Of a stretch of 64,000 bases of DNA, positions 1-16,350 are shown one piece after another. The notes below the pieces were generated by a model. That model was not told the DNA's origin, ran no database searches, and saw only the letters and a list, made by a program, of their open reading frames with translations. The stretch is from Diprion similis (taxonomy: Eukaryota; Arthropoda; Insecta; Hymenoptera; Diprionidae), in the NCBI RefSeq assembly GCF_021155765.1, contig NC_060116.1, positions 13,516,001-13,580,000 on the forward strand, written 5' to 3'. Position numbers and translations under genes: made by a program. The number at the start of each line of letters is the position of its first letter. The first letter of the stretch is position 1.

Positions 1-15
1 ACGTAACGAACCAAC

Positions 16-4911
<4,896 letters not shown>

Positions 4912-6204
4912 ATTTTTTTCATGCAGCACGCGGAGTTCTAAGCGTCGTCGTTTAATTAATTCATTCTGCTGATACAGTCGCCGAGTTGGCGATAATTTTT
5001 CGTGTATCGCAATCAGAGCGGAAACCAATTAAGCGACGATATGAATTCCTTCCTTCTGTATTTCACCACAAGAAATATGGCACGTTATCAAATGTACATT
5101 TGGAAAAATTGAAATAACATTCCTTCGTTTTTTGTTCAGTGTATCTTATAGCAGTCTTCGTGAAAATATTTTTTGTAAATTCGTTGTAAATATTTGATAT
5201 TTAACGTATAATATACGTTGGAAACAATACACGTATTCCTAAAATTTATTAGACCGAGGCAAATTCGATGCTGATAAACAACGTTGTGGTCACATTATAT
5301 TCAAAGGTGTAACTGTTATCGGGTTTCACGATGCAGGACTCAATTTATCGCTTGGTTTGGTGCCACTGTGGAGGGGTTTCTTTTAACTCGGTGGGTTTAT
5401 TGTTGCATTTGGAAACTTGATACAATTGTGGGACAGCATGGATCGATGATAGTTTAATTTTTCGGAATATCGAATGATTTTCGTCTTACTCGAGGAAAAA
5501 GTAAACTATCATAAAATATTGATTTAGTTTTTTCAAAGTTTTGTAAAGCGAGCTTCTGTTTGGAAATTAGGTGCTTTTCAATGATCCTTGACTTTCCGCA
5601 GGGTATCCAATCTTATCAGTTGATTAGGTTATTCTTCACCGATTCGTTCGGTGAAAGAGTAATCGAATGAAAATTTAATTGCTATAACAGTAACTATAAT
5701 AGATATATTTTTTCATCATTATTGTCACTTGCAATACGAGTATATTCTATTTACAATTCTCTATATAGAAGAAACGACAAAAAAATAAATGACAAAATTG
5801 AATAAATAATAATCATACAACTAATTCACTTTGGATGCGATGAATTTGTACTGGTAAATAATCCAAACACTACATGCGTACGGAGATGATTAGCACGGAT
5901 TCATCCTTTGGGGGTTTAAGATTCAAAATTCCGGTCTATTACCATAACATATATATGTATAAGCGACGACGAGTCGGAGTAGATAACGAACAATTATCTG
6001 CACCTTAAATGGGTCTATAATTTATGTTTTAAAACAAAATCTTTCCCGAAACAACGTGGGGAGAATTGGGAATATCGATAAAACGAAAAGAAGCTCCGTC
6101 GTAAAGTTGACAATAGTTGCACCTGAAATTCAAAAGTCAAGAAAAACCGAGTCATCACTAAATTCAACGAATAATACCTTACTCACAACGAGGACGATCG
6201 CATT
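4912..6204. other. Intergenic, AT-rich
   Basis: This is the 3' side of both the esterase (+) and the first EB-module gene (-), so the two are convergent. Candidate polyadenylation signals (AATAAA type) for the + gene lie near 5783-5805. A small hairpin with about 12 paired bases sits at 5633-5665. No convincing ORF was found. Confidence 0.6.
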
Positions 6205-9200
6205 TCAAATATAATTACCGTTTTCACTATATTGGACACAGTCGAGAGAATCCTCGGTGGTCATGTAATTGTTTGCGCAAGTACAGATTCCTGCAAAAAA
6301 GATAAGATAACGTAATTAGTGCACAACGTCTGTTGTTCCCCTTAAAATGAGAAACCGAGGAAAAGTATCGCTCAATTACCATCGATGCAATCGACGCTGG
6401 TTACCTCCGACGAATTCGAATTCTTGTAAGTCCGCGTAACGCACTGTTGATGACTCGTGCAAGACCCACTCAGCACTGAAACAATACGTACCGAGAACAG
6501 CATGAGAGTTGTTAATTTAGGCGCAAAAGGCGGAAGTACGCTTGAAAAGTTTTCCAACAATTCCACAAAGAACGTGTAGGTCTTGTCTTAACCAAATTGA
6601 TGGACTGTAAAGGAAAATGGGGGCGTGGCTAATTGCAAGCAATATGGCGACGAGAACTGAGCTTCCAGAGAATTCTTTTAGGTCAATTACGCGAATGCAA
6701 AAGAACAGAAAACTCAGTGCAAGCTGTGAACTTTTCGTTATTTCTCAAGGAATCGATATGCCGAAAAAATACGATTATAGAAAACTTTTAAAACTAAATA
6801 CGGCGCACTAAGAGTTACGCATTTTTCTGACTTCAGATATCACAGCAACATATTTTCGGTCCCAATTCTCAAATCTTGCACCCTGGCTCATGTTACCATG
6901 TAGTTTTAACCCAATAACAATTCAATCTATAATATACATATATACCAATTCTGAAACTTGCGCTGTAGACTCACCGACGCTCTTCACGCAGATCGGTCCA
7001 CGCTGATGGTAGTTGGTTTTACAGGCACAACTGCCCTCTCTGCATCCCGAGTGGCTCACGTACTCCTGACACTGAGAGTCTTCCTCGCAGGGTTCGCCGA
7101 CGGTGTTCGCAACCTTCAAACACCGCTTTTGATCCCCCGATATTACGTGGTCAACCCGACACCGACAGATGTCGTAACACTTGGAGTTCGTCGTCACGCA
7201 TTCCTCGTCGCCAGAGCATTCATCCCCCAGATCTGAAACGAACGTGTATACAGGATCTAGCATACCGGATTATTTCTCTGATGTGTCGCACAAGGACCCC
7301 TTATTATAGGCAAATCAGGGTACAACTCCACTCTGAGCGGGTGCGATGTTCTTTTGTTAGGACGCGGCTGACGTCACTTCGGCAAAACTCTGAGCTGCTC
7401 AGAGTAGACTTGTACCCCGATTTGCCTATAATTAGGAGTTCTCATGGGGCACATCACGGAAATAACCTGGTATAAAGATAAGATTATTCTCAATGACTGC
7501 AGCGGGTTGCGCAGAATGTGAGAGCAAAGAACGACGTCAGACTCACTCGAACTCTTTATACACCGGGTTCCGTTTTCGTTCGGATGATGCTGTAACGGAC
7601 AGGTGCAGAACCCGGTCTCACAATAGCTCGGTGAACCCTCGACGTGACAGTTATCCGTCACTTGGCAGATCTCGCCGATACCTGAAATTTTCGATCTTGT
7701 GATGACACGCATGTTTGAGAAATTTTCAAGAGCTTCAACACTCGGCTAAAAGGTTCAAGGATAATATATCGTAGTCAGATCGTGAATTACAATGCAGTAA
7801 ATCCCGTTTAAAACGGTGACCGTTTTCCTTCTTCCGTAACGGTCGATCCAATCGACTTGGAATTCTTCATACTTATGAGTATAATACAGTTAGTCGTCAG
7901 ACCTTACATCTTCTTTGGGTTCTCTAAGCCAGCTCTTGCCACGACCATGCGGTCTTCCTCGCATACATCTAGGTTATAGGTATTACCTGCCTTTTCAACG
8001 CTTTGGCTGTTTCACTAACACACACTAGGCTGCGGTGTCTCTTATACTCGCACCAGGAAATGCAGGAGAGTCAAATCACCGACATCTCGAGTCATCAGTC
8101 ACGGTCCGTGAAGCCTTGAAGAGGCCTCCGTGAGAGCACCGTTTTCAAGATACCTTGTTTCTATTCTGTCTCAATCATTCAGATTCATTCGCTAAGCCCA
8201 AGTCAAGTTCCAACGTCTGCACTCACGTTTCGTCTCGAAACATCGTCCCCCCTGGAAGTGGGAAGCCGCGGAACAGCCACAAGCTCCGTCCCGGCACTCC
8301 GCCTGAGCGGCGAACGTCACCTGGCACTGCATGTCTATGATACAGGGATCCCCGAGCTTGGTGGCGACTGAAAAACAAAAAAAATCCATTCAGTAATTCT
8401 TGATGCATTGTTCCAATGCGCGTGAATCCGAGCTAATAGCCAGAAGAGTTTCAGAAATTTATGACAGTGGTAACCGAATCGGATCAGACCGTTAACCGTG
8501 CCATACGGTTCTCCAACACTGCGCAGCTTAGACGAGGATATAAATAAAACTCGATTTGTGTATTACAAGGTGCTGCAGGCTGCTCGTCCAGCACGCTTTG
8601 CCATGTATAATGTTTTTCGTTATATTTGTTTACTCAGTTGGTGTATCACGCTCAAAAAAAGGAAGCACATTTCACAACGTCGCACCGGGTACATCCTCAC
8701 ACACACGATGCTCTTGACCGTGCATTACGTGTAGATTATAGGTATGCTTGTACATCGGTGGGGCAATTTCGTCGTGCACGAGTCCTAGACCGGAACGAAA
8801 CCAACAAGATACTTCCACTTATGCTATCTCACCGCAGGTTAAATGAGTCCAAAAGACAATGGATCAGCGATATCGTAATTAAGTTTTAACCGTATCCGGC
8901 TTGGCACGAGTTGATAACGCGGTGTGCTGATAATCTCGGGCTAATTGATCGGCAAGGTGAAATTAGTGAAGAGCGCGCAGCGCGTTGCAAAAAAAAATCG
9001 GATTGTAAAAAGTAATTCACAGGCAGGATTTCACTGGGTTAGATAGCTCTGAAAATTTTCACCTTCAAATATGCTCAATTACTCACTCGCCAAACATTGT
9101 GCGTGAGTTCTGTTCCTGTCAACGAAGAAACCCTCCTTGCATTTGCAGGTCTCCTGTGACTGGCAGTAAGCATTCTCAACGCAGTCACTGTCATAATTAC

Positions 9201-10543
9201 AGGCAGCCAAAGTCTCTGAAATCACAGGAAAAAATTAAATCAAACGTTAATAAGTGATGAGCGAATGCACGGATTTCGAGCACATGGTCCTTGGCACATG
9301 ATTATTCTAATTAGCATGTGCCGATGTAAAGTATTGTTCAAAGACTCTGCGCATGTAGCGCATAACATCGTTTCACAACGACAACAATATTTCCACAACA
9401 ACACCGATGCTCATTACAACGCTGTGTCAATGTAACCGCGAAAATTCTTCTACTCCGAAAATGTCAAAACAACCGGATGCATAAACGGCGGTAATTTTAT
9501 TGTCCAATTATCGGTATAGAATATTGCAGCAGCGATCCTGCGCGTTAACGCGGGAATATTTGAATAACTGCGTCGCGGTGCCGCGGTGAGAATTGGCACG
9601 CGGTTACGTAAGACGTTCTGTCAAACACGAAATGGCCCGTATAATTGCGGCTGTTTGTTAATCGTCTATAGATAGACGGAGCATAACGAGCGTTATGTAT
9701 ATACACTGGTTAATTATACGTTAGTTGAATTAAGATGACGACGATGATGTACCCACTCGGTTTTTGCGGGCCCGAATTCCCGTCCGTCAGCGAGGCAGGC
9801 TGCATCGAGACGTAGACAGCGCTGCTAAACGAGTGTGCGAAAATGACGATTATAGTTATTATTATTATCGATTCGGTGCTCCGAGGTCTCGTCATTAGGC
9901 ACTATAATACTCCTCGCGTTTCCTCGCCTCGTTATATATTTTCTCCGTATTATTACAGGTGTAGTATTTCGTTTTCTTGGGCGTAAAAATCGTCCACGCA
10001 CCACAACAAGATCCAACAATACAATCCTCGACCAAGTGCGCCGAATTTTATTAAGCCAGACGCGGGCCAGACGCGCACATTCGAAACTGCGGGGCCCGAA
10101 GCGATTCAGTTTCACTTCGGGTCAGACGACGCGAGCGGCTAGCGTGGGCCTAATCCGAGCCGGTAAGAACTCGGGGCCCTACAAATCCGGTCGAGTAACT
10201 ATACACGGAGGACTCGATTTTGGGACCGCTTAGGCGTTTCCCATGCTCGCGAGTGGCGCAGTATCATCGTTGAGGTCACGTCGCGTCGTTTCTGGTGTGG
10301 GTACCAGTGCTTTCTATTCACGCGGTCCCGCGACCTGGGGAAGCACCTCCGACCGTTTTCACACGCCTTCAGGCCAACTCGAAAATCGTAAGTAGATACT
10401 GCGAACTCACGTCTGTCGAGAATATGCGCGTGGTGCTGAGTCGCGCCGAAGACTGAAGCCAGTCGTGCTAATACCAGGTAAAAAACTACGAGGAGTGCCG
10501 GCGCCCCGACGGGGGTTCCGGTTAGCCGACCGGGACGATGCAT
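6205..10543 (-). CDS. Secreted EB-module (Cys-rich) protein, EB gene 1
   Basis: Seven exons on the minus strand: 10543-10411, 9215-9087, 8367-8227, 7681-7547, 7232-6975, 6475-6380, 6290-6205 (325 aa). Exon 1 carries the ATG and a signal peptide with a hydrophobic core near residues 17-34 (LLVVFYLVLARLASVFG). All internal introns up to the last are phase 1, and each exon is close to one EB module with the pattern C-x5-C...C-x4-C-x-C...C. Exon 5 encodes two modules. About six modules occupy residues 45-315. The C-terminus (YSENGNYI) has no hydrophobic anchor, so the product is probably released outside the cell. The EB module (Pfam PF01683) is a nematode and arthropod extracellular domain of unclear function. 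An upstream in-frame GTG is not a eukaryotic start; the first ATG of exon 1 is used. Confidence 0.85.
7280..7456. mobile_element. Fold-back (MITE-like) element in EB gene 1, intron 4
   Basis: The left arm contains TTATAGGCAAATCAGGGTAC then ACTCTGAGC. The right arm contains GCTCAGAGT then GTACCCCGATTTGCCTATAA as the reverse complement. The arms are about 60 bp with high identity around a ~60-bp centre, with outer ends GATGTG/CACATC. It is non-coding. No target-site duplication was clear by eye. Confidence 0.7.
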
Positions 10544-12816
10544 TTCCTGGTTCTTCCCGCCTCCCACTTCAACCCCTTGAAAAAAGGGTTTCCCTAATTT
10601 CCTTTTCCTGGGAAAAGTTTTTTTTCACTTAATCACGGGGTCGTTTTCACTCGCATAATATGCATCTCGTTCGATTTCACTGCGCTATAAATTTAATTAT
10701 AATGTGTGTATACATATATGTATTGCACTACGCACAAAAATTCGCGGCTCTATACTAATCGAAGTATAAAAGGTACGGAGCTGGTTAGCGTCGGGACGTG
10801 AGTGAGACGCCATGCTTCAAGGGACGCTCTGATGCCTCAATTATGTGCACCTTATCTACTTACGCTTTTTATCTTATCGCTTCTCGTCACCGGGCTATTC
10901 CAGGCTCCATGGTGTCGTCTGATTGTCACTGGATTTTTACGCGGTGGATTATTGCTCGGGTATCACAGCTGCATAACGCCGATGCAGTTGAGCCGATGAA
11001 AATCATTGTGCAATGATAGCGGTGCAGGGCCCGCCTTCTAGAGATTTCGATACATCGGACGCCGAATTCCTTTCGGACTATCCACTTTAAGGGGCACAGA
11101 CATAAGCTTAAGACACTCGAACCCATAACGAGGGTATCCGACGTAATTTGCTTTCACGTTTGAGTTTCTTCGATGAAGAACCCCGACGTTGATATATATA
11201 TATATATATACATTTTTTTTTTATGTTATACCGAAGAGACTCAAGAAGCTGAAATTATGTCGAGGCTAATTAATGTAATGTTAAATTCAAGGAAAGACGC
11301 TAATAGGAGTTGTTATATCACAGGCTTGCCTCGTTTCTTATACAGACGCGTCTTGAGGTCAGTGAAATATTACCAAATAGTATAAGCATTAAAAACATCC
11401 TTCCAAAAGATTGAAGGATTGGTTTTTCATTTGTCTCAAATCTCCAAGTCAGTTTTTGCCCGCGGATTTTTAACAAGCTGTTGATCTGAACTCTGATCCA
11501 GTAACGAGCTAGACCAAACCACTCGCAACAATTAAACCGTATTAATTTCCTCTCTTTTTCAGAGAACTCACCTTAGATAATCACGATATTTAGCCTTATC
11601 GGTACGTTTTTCAGAAACAGAATCAACGCACTTTTGGTGAGCTGAAAATCCGATTACGTAATCAGGTAGGTACGTATTAGTGCTCGTGATCTATCGATGC
11701 ACGATGAGTAATTTGGACCTCAAAGGAACGGTCTCAATCACTATAGGAGTTAATCGAGCATCGGCCCTTGTGCTCGGCTCTGGAGCTCGGAGTCTGGCCA
11801 TGAACGCTATATTTACTGTAACTACTAGCTTGTTATGCCGTCGAACTGACTCAAGGCTCAAGCTGAACGCTCTGTTTGGCTCGTGCCTGGATGTGGGTAA
11901 TACGTACCTTCTTATTTTTTACCTTACACATACGTACATTACGGCTACACGTACAATATGCGATAATTAGAAACGCTTTGCGTGTTTTATACCTACTCAT
12001 ATCAGAATTTTCGAACAGCTGCACAGCCAGGCTCAGGTATCAGCGCTTGATTTCTGGAATTTGATCGATTTACAGTGATTAAAAATGTTTGGTAGATCGA
12101 GATGTCGATCAGCACGATCATGATGTAGAAAAAAAAAAAAAAAAAATCGAACGGATTGAGCGGCTAATTATTATTAATTAAACATATTGTTCCAGCAAGT
12201 CCACTTTATACTTGTGTTATTTGTTATATTTCTGTTAATCAATGTGAAACACATTTTTGTTATTTTAACATTTGAATCGTCACGTCAGCAATCGATTTGT
12301 AAGTTTTACTTTTTCTTTCATTTAGTAATAGGGTGAAAAATGGCTGAATCAATTTCAAAATTTTAGGGGTCTTGATGGGACTTTTTTTCTAACCGTGCGT
12401 AGACGCCATTATTTTATTTACATCGAACGGATTCACGCTTATTATACTCGAGGCTGTAATTTCGGTAAAAAAATCGAAATGATCTCCTCTGCGCGTGATT
12501 TCAGCGATCAGCAAAATTCGCTTGGGTAACACCTGCATTAATTTTCATTCACACAAAACAATATAGTCTCGTATCAGTATTTCGAGATTAGACAAATCTG
12601 AGTTATCTGTAATTTTTCACGACCGAAGATTATATAAGCGATTGTATTAACGATACAAAAATATTTGAGCAGAAAACAGCGACTCGGGTTACATCGTCGT
12701 GATTTTCTGCTAGTTTGCACGCATATTTCTCTGGTTCGTTTCTTTTATCGATACTTCAGACTCACCAAAGCTGAAAGATTTGACGCAAAAAACTGTCAGC
12801 GTCGCTTTTCTGCACG
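10544..12816. other. Divergent intergenic region between EB genes 1 and 2
   Basis: This 2.3-kb head-to-head spacer should hold the promoters of both genes. A plus-strand TATAAAAGG lies at about 10765, and a GTGAGT donor follows about 30 bp downstream at about 10798. A plus-strand acceptor-like TTTTATCGATACTTCAG ends near 12760. These could frame a non-coding first exon for EB gene 2, but that is inference. A TATATAAG also lies near 12632. An AT dinucleotide run is at 11191-11211 and poly-A is near 12127-12146. The ORFs here look random. Confidence 0.4.
10765..10773 (+). promoter_or_regulatory. TATA-box candidate
   Basis: TATAAAAGG on the plus strand lies upstream of a good GTGAGT donor, in the spacer before EB gene 2. 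It may start a non-coding leader exon. No transcript evidence is available. Confidence 0.35.
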
Positions 12817-14346
12817 ATGGCATTGAGAAAAAGTTTGCCAACTCTGATGGTTATCTGCATTATTTTCGCGACCCAAACCAGCGACGCTAATTTGTGGGAC
12901 GAGTGCTGGTCGAACTGGATGTGCAATGACTGGCAGCTGACGTGCGTGAATTTTCAATGCACCTGTATCAACCCCTACGTGCCTTCGATGGACAACACGA
13001 AATGCGTAGTAGGTGAGAAAGTCAGCTGGAAAAATGGAAATGCGAGTATTTTTTCCGCTAATTCTGTACTTCCATAATTTTTTCCCGGCAGGAATTGACG
13101 GCATCTGCGAAAGATATCAAGACGAGTGTTACGACCCGAACGCCCATTGTAACCAGACGAATCTCTGGGTAGGTTCCGGAAGCTGGTGCGCCTGTAAGGA
13201 AGGCTTTACTCAGGATGAGGAAACTCGGTTGTGCGCGACAAGTAAGTGCGAATTGTTCGGATAGACGTCTTCAAGTTCAAAGAAGTGTAAAGCCTTGAAA
13301 AGCGAGTTCCTTTTTGTCATCTTGCCTCCTCGCACAGACCTTGGCGAAGAATGCGAGGCTGAGGGTACTTCCTGCATCGAAGGAAGTTGCGTCGACGGAA
13401 CCTGCCAATGTCCTGCGGGTCTTTCGCCGAGTCAATTTGCGGACAGTTGTGGAGTCGGTAAGTCGTCGCTTCTTCGGCGTTAGTTCAATCCTGCAATTAG
13501 CAAGGATGTAGACCGAAAAAAATTGCTTCCTTGTCTTTGCCCGTGAAATCGAAAGCTGTTGGTGGCACCTGCACCGATGATCATCCAACTTGTGCCGATC
13601 CTTACGCGGAATGCGAAGGTCCTGGTAGCCCCTGCCAGTGCAAAGAAGGACATCAGGCGGTGGCGAGAGAAGAGGATGGAATGACTATCTGCAAAACAGG
13701 CGAGTAGAGAATTTCACTTAGATTTGCATCAACTTGTACCATGTTTTTGCAATTTTTTTCAGCGCTCGGTGGCACTTGCCAAACCGCGAGTGAATGCGCT
13801 GCTTTTAACACGTCCTGCGAGCTTTTGCGACAAGGGATTTCAGCTTGCACTTGCGTCGTGAGCTTCGTGCCGTCAGGAGATCGGACCGCTTGTTTACCAG
13901 GTGAAGAAGTCTATGCGTGGTGATAATAAAAAAAAAGAAAGGAAAATGGTAGGGAAAAAAAGTTGGCTGATAAAACGTCTGATTTCAGTCGCGAATCACT
14001 GGGGGAGTGCGTGTGAGGAAGATTTGCAATGCACCGCGATGTTTGGAAGGTACAGCACCTGTTCGAACAACATCTGCGACTGTCAGATCGGATACATTTA
14101 TTCCGCTGCAGATTTTGGATGCGTTGCCATACGTAACTATACCATTTTTTATTTATTTTTTTTTTTAATTTGTTGGTTTGTCAGCTGTAATCAGGATCAC
14201 GTAGCATTCATTTCACTTGCCGATTTGCAGACGGAGTTGCGCCCAGATCTACTTCCGAATCGGTTAAACTACTCGCGACGACTTTGCTGCCTTACTTACC
14301 GACAGAAGCGAAGATAGCTGTCCACGAGATTCTGGATGAATTGTGA
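12817..14346 (+). CDS. Secreted EB-module (Cys-rich) protein, EB gene 2
   Basis: Seven exons: 12817-13012, 13092-13241, 13338-13457, 13556-13699, 13763-13900, 13989-14132, 14231-14346 (335 aa). All introns are phase 1. Residues 1-24 are a signal peptide (MALRKSLPTLMVICIIFATQ). Exons 1 to 6 each encode one EB module, with about six to eight Cys per module, covering residues 25-298. The introns are very short (about 79-107 bp), unlike the kilobase introns of EB genes 1 and 3. Intron 4 uses a GC donor (AACAG then GCGAGT at 13700) instead of GT. Exon 7 encodes a Cys-free 37-residue tail containing LLATTLLPYLPTEAKIAV, predicted helical, with no GPI-like end. The function is unknown beyond the extracellular module family. 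Confidence 0.88.
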
Positions 14347-16350
14347 AAAACGTAAGGATTTTGTTGAATAAATCGTTCCGAATATTGAGCTAAGGGTTTA
14401 TTTATTGGAAGCCGTTTTATTCAAGTATAATGTGAAAAATCCTGTACATTATTTACGCCGATTTCACATTTAAACGGTGAAGTGAAAGTCATTACGAGAT
14501 AAATTTTTTGACAAGACTGTGTAAAGAGAATTAAATTTTTTTTTAGAAATATGAGGCTCATGTAAACTCGTAACATATATTACTCATTAAATACTGATTA
14601 AAATCGCGATGTAAATTAATCTTCGTCGACATTTACGTAAGAACACTTTTCATCCTTTCTCATTTACAAACATCTCATTTCATATCAGCAGCTTGAGTGC
14701 AAAAATATATTTTTAACGCACACATTTGTCTTGGAAATAACTCATATTCTGTACACAAAGAGCGATTTACTTTCACGTGATAATAGCCGCAAGTTTGAGA
14801 ACGAGCTTTACAGTATTCCAAATTTCAGTCAAGACTTCGAAAAGCAAATCTCGCTCACCAGATAAGTACAGGAAATTTAATCGTTTCCCATTTTTAACCG
14901 CAAAATCAAACCGATTAGCTTGTCCTCAATTCCATTTCCGGTTTCTTTGTGAACCTCGATTAGGAACCGGAAAGTGACGGAAGTTGCGTAGGCGAAACGT
15001 GCGAATACCTTGCCGGTCTTGTTTCAAGCTGCGATGCGGATCGACGGGGATAAATTTACATCCACATATTGTAACAGCGTGGATCGTTATTGCAATCTAT
15101 GAGACTTTTATTCCTCTCCTAGTTTCCGTTGAGTAAATACTTAATAATTTTATAATTGATTTTTTCGGTTTGTTACAGATTTTTATTAAAAAATCAAATG
15201 AAAAGAAATAAAATTAGATCTACACGCGTGTACACGTAATATCATTTATCTGAGAATAAAGAATTGATAATGAATATGACGATTCACTCAAACTCACATG
15301 GAGATTGTATAATAATAAAATATAAAGCCTATACGTATTATGTATGATACTTTACTTAGCGATTGTTACAGATGAAATTTAAGTAACGAAACGAAATTTT
15401 ACCCGCAGTGTAAATAATGAATGTAAGATTCAAATTTCACGAGCAAACTACATTATAGTAATATCACGTTGAATTCATAAATCACGATAAAGTTACTCGA
15501 GCATGTATGGAGTAATGATGATATCAATTCATATGATGAATAATATGCACATATTGGTGAAAAATTGTGTTTCTACACAATTTTCCATTAACATTTACAC
15601 AGCTGTAAGTGACGCAATTTGTACCGAGAACTTGAAACTGCTCTCCGCGTTTTGCCATGTTTAACTAAAATAATATTTATTACATTTTAAATACACCGTC
15701 CGAATGAATATGACAGATGTGTGTATGTGAAGGTGTTTTGATGCAGAAAAAATAAAGGAACGATATCTTTAATATTAAAGAAATATGCAACGACAGCTTT
15801 GTTTGAGTTTGGTTATATATTATTTCCCTTGGTTGCTTGTTCGAAACGTTTAAAAAAAATTCCATCTCTTCATCAAAATATTATTCATTTCCAGCACCTC
15901 GCACCGCAAGTTTTCTTATACAATTTTCTCATTTACTTAAAAACAAAAAAAAAAAAAACAAAAAAACAACAAGAACAAAAAAAAACACGAATAACAATAA
16001 TTCCAGCGGCAAGAAACCTTTCAATGAAACACGTTAAACAATAATGAGAATTAAAAAAAAAAAAACAACAACAACAACAACATTAAATTTGATGGAAAAT
16101 TTCGTTGATGAGGTAATCTTACGATATTTCAATGTGATTTTCACAGATCCTCTCCACATATAACCGCTCTCGAGAATAATTGTCTTTACACGTTTTAGAA
16201 AAGTGTAAACATGAATTAGTACACCATGTATGAAATATTATAATCTTTCTGCAGCTACACAACCCGTGTGTATAACATATGATTAACACTGCGATCTCAC
16301 GTAGCATAGATGATTATTAAGCGCGATTTATAATATCGGTAATGAATTTT
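14347..16350. other. Intergenic, AT-rich
   Basis: This is the tail-to-tail spacer between EB genes 2 (+) and 3 (-). It has poly-A and A-rich stretches at about 15939-15990 and 16054-16080. No ORF has coding character. It should contain both 3' UTRs. Confidence 0.55.
14366..14371 (+). terminator. Polyadenylation signal of EB gene 2
   Basis: AATAAA lies about 20 bases after the stop codon of EB gene 2, in GTTGAATAAATCG. It is the nearest canonical signal. Confidence 0.5.
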
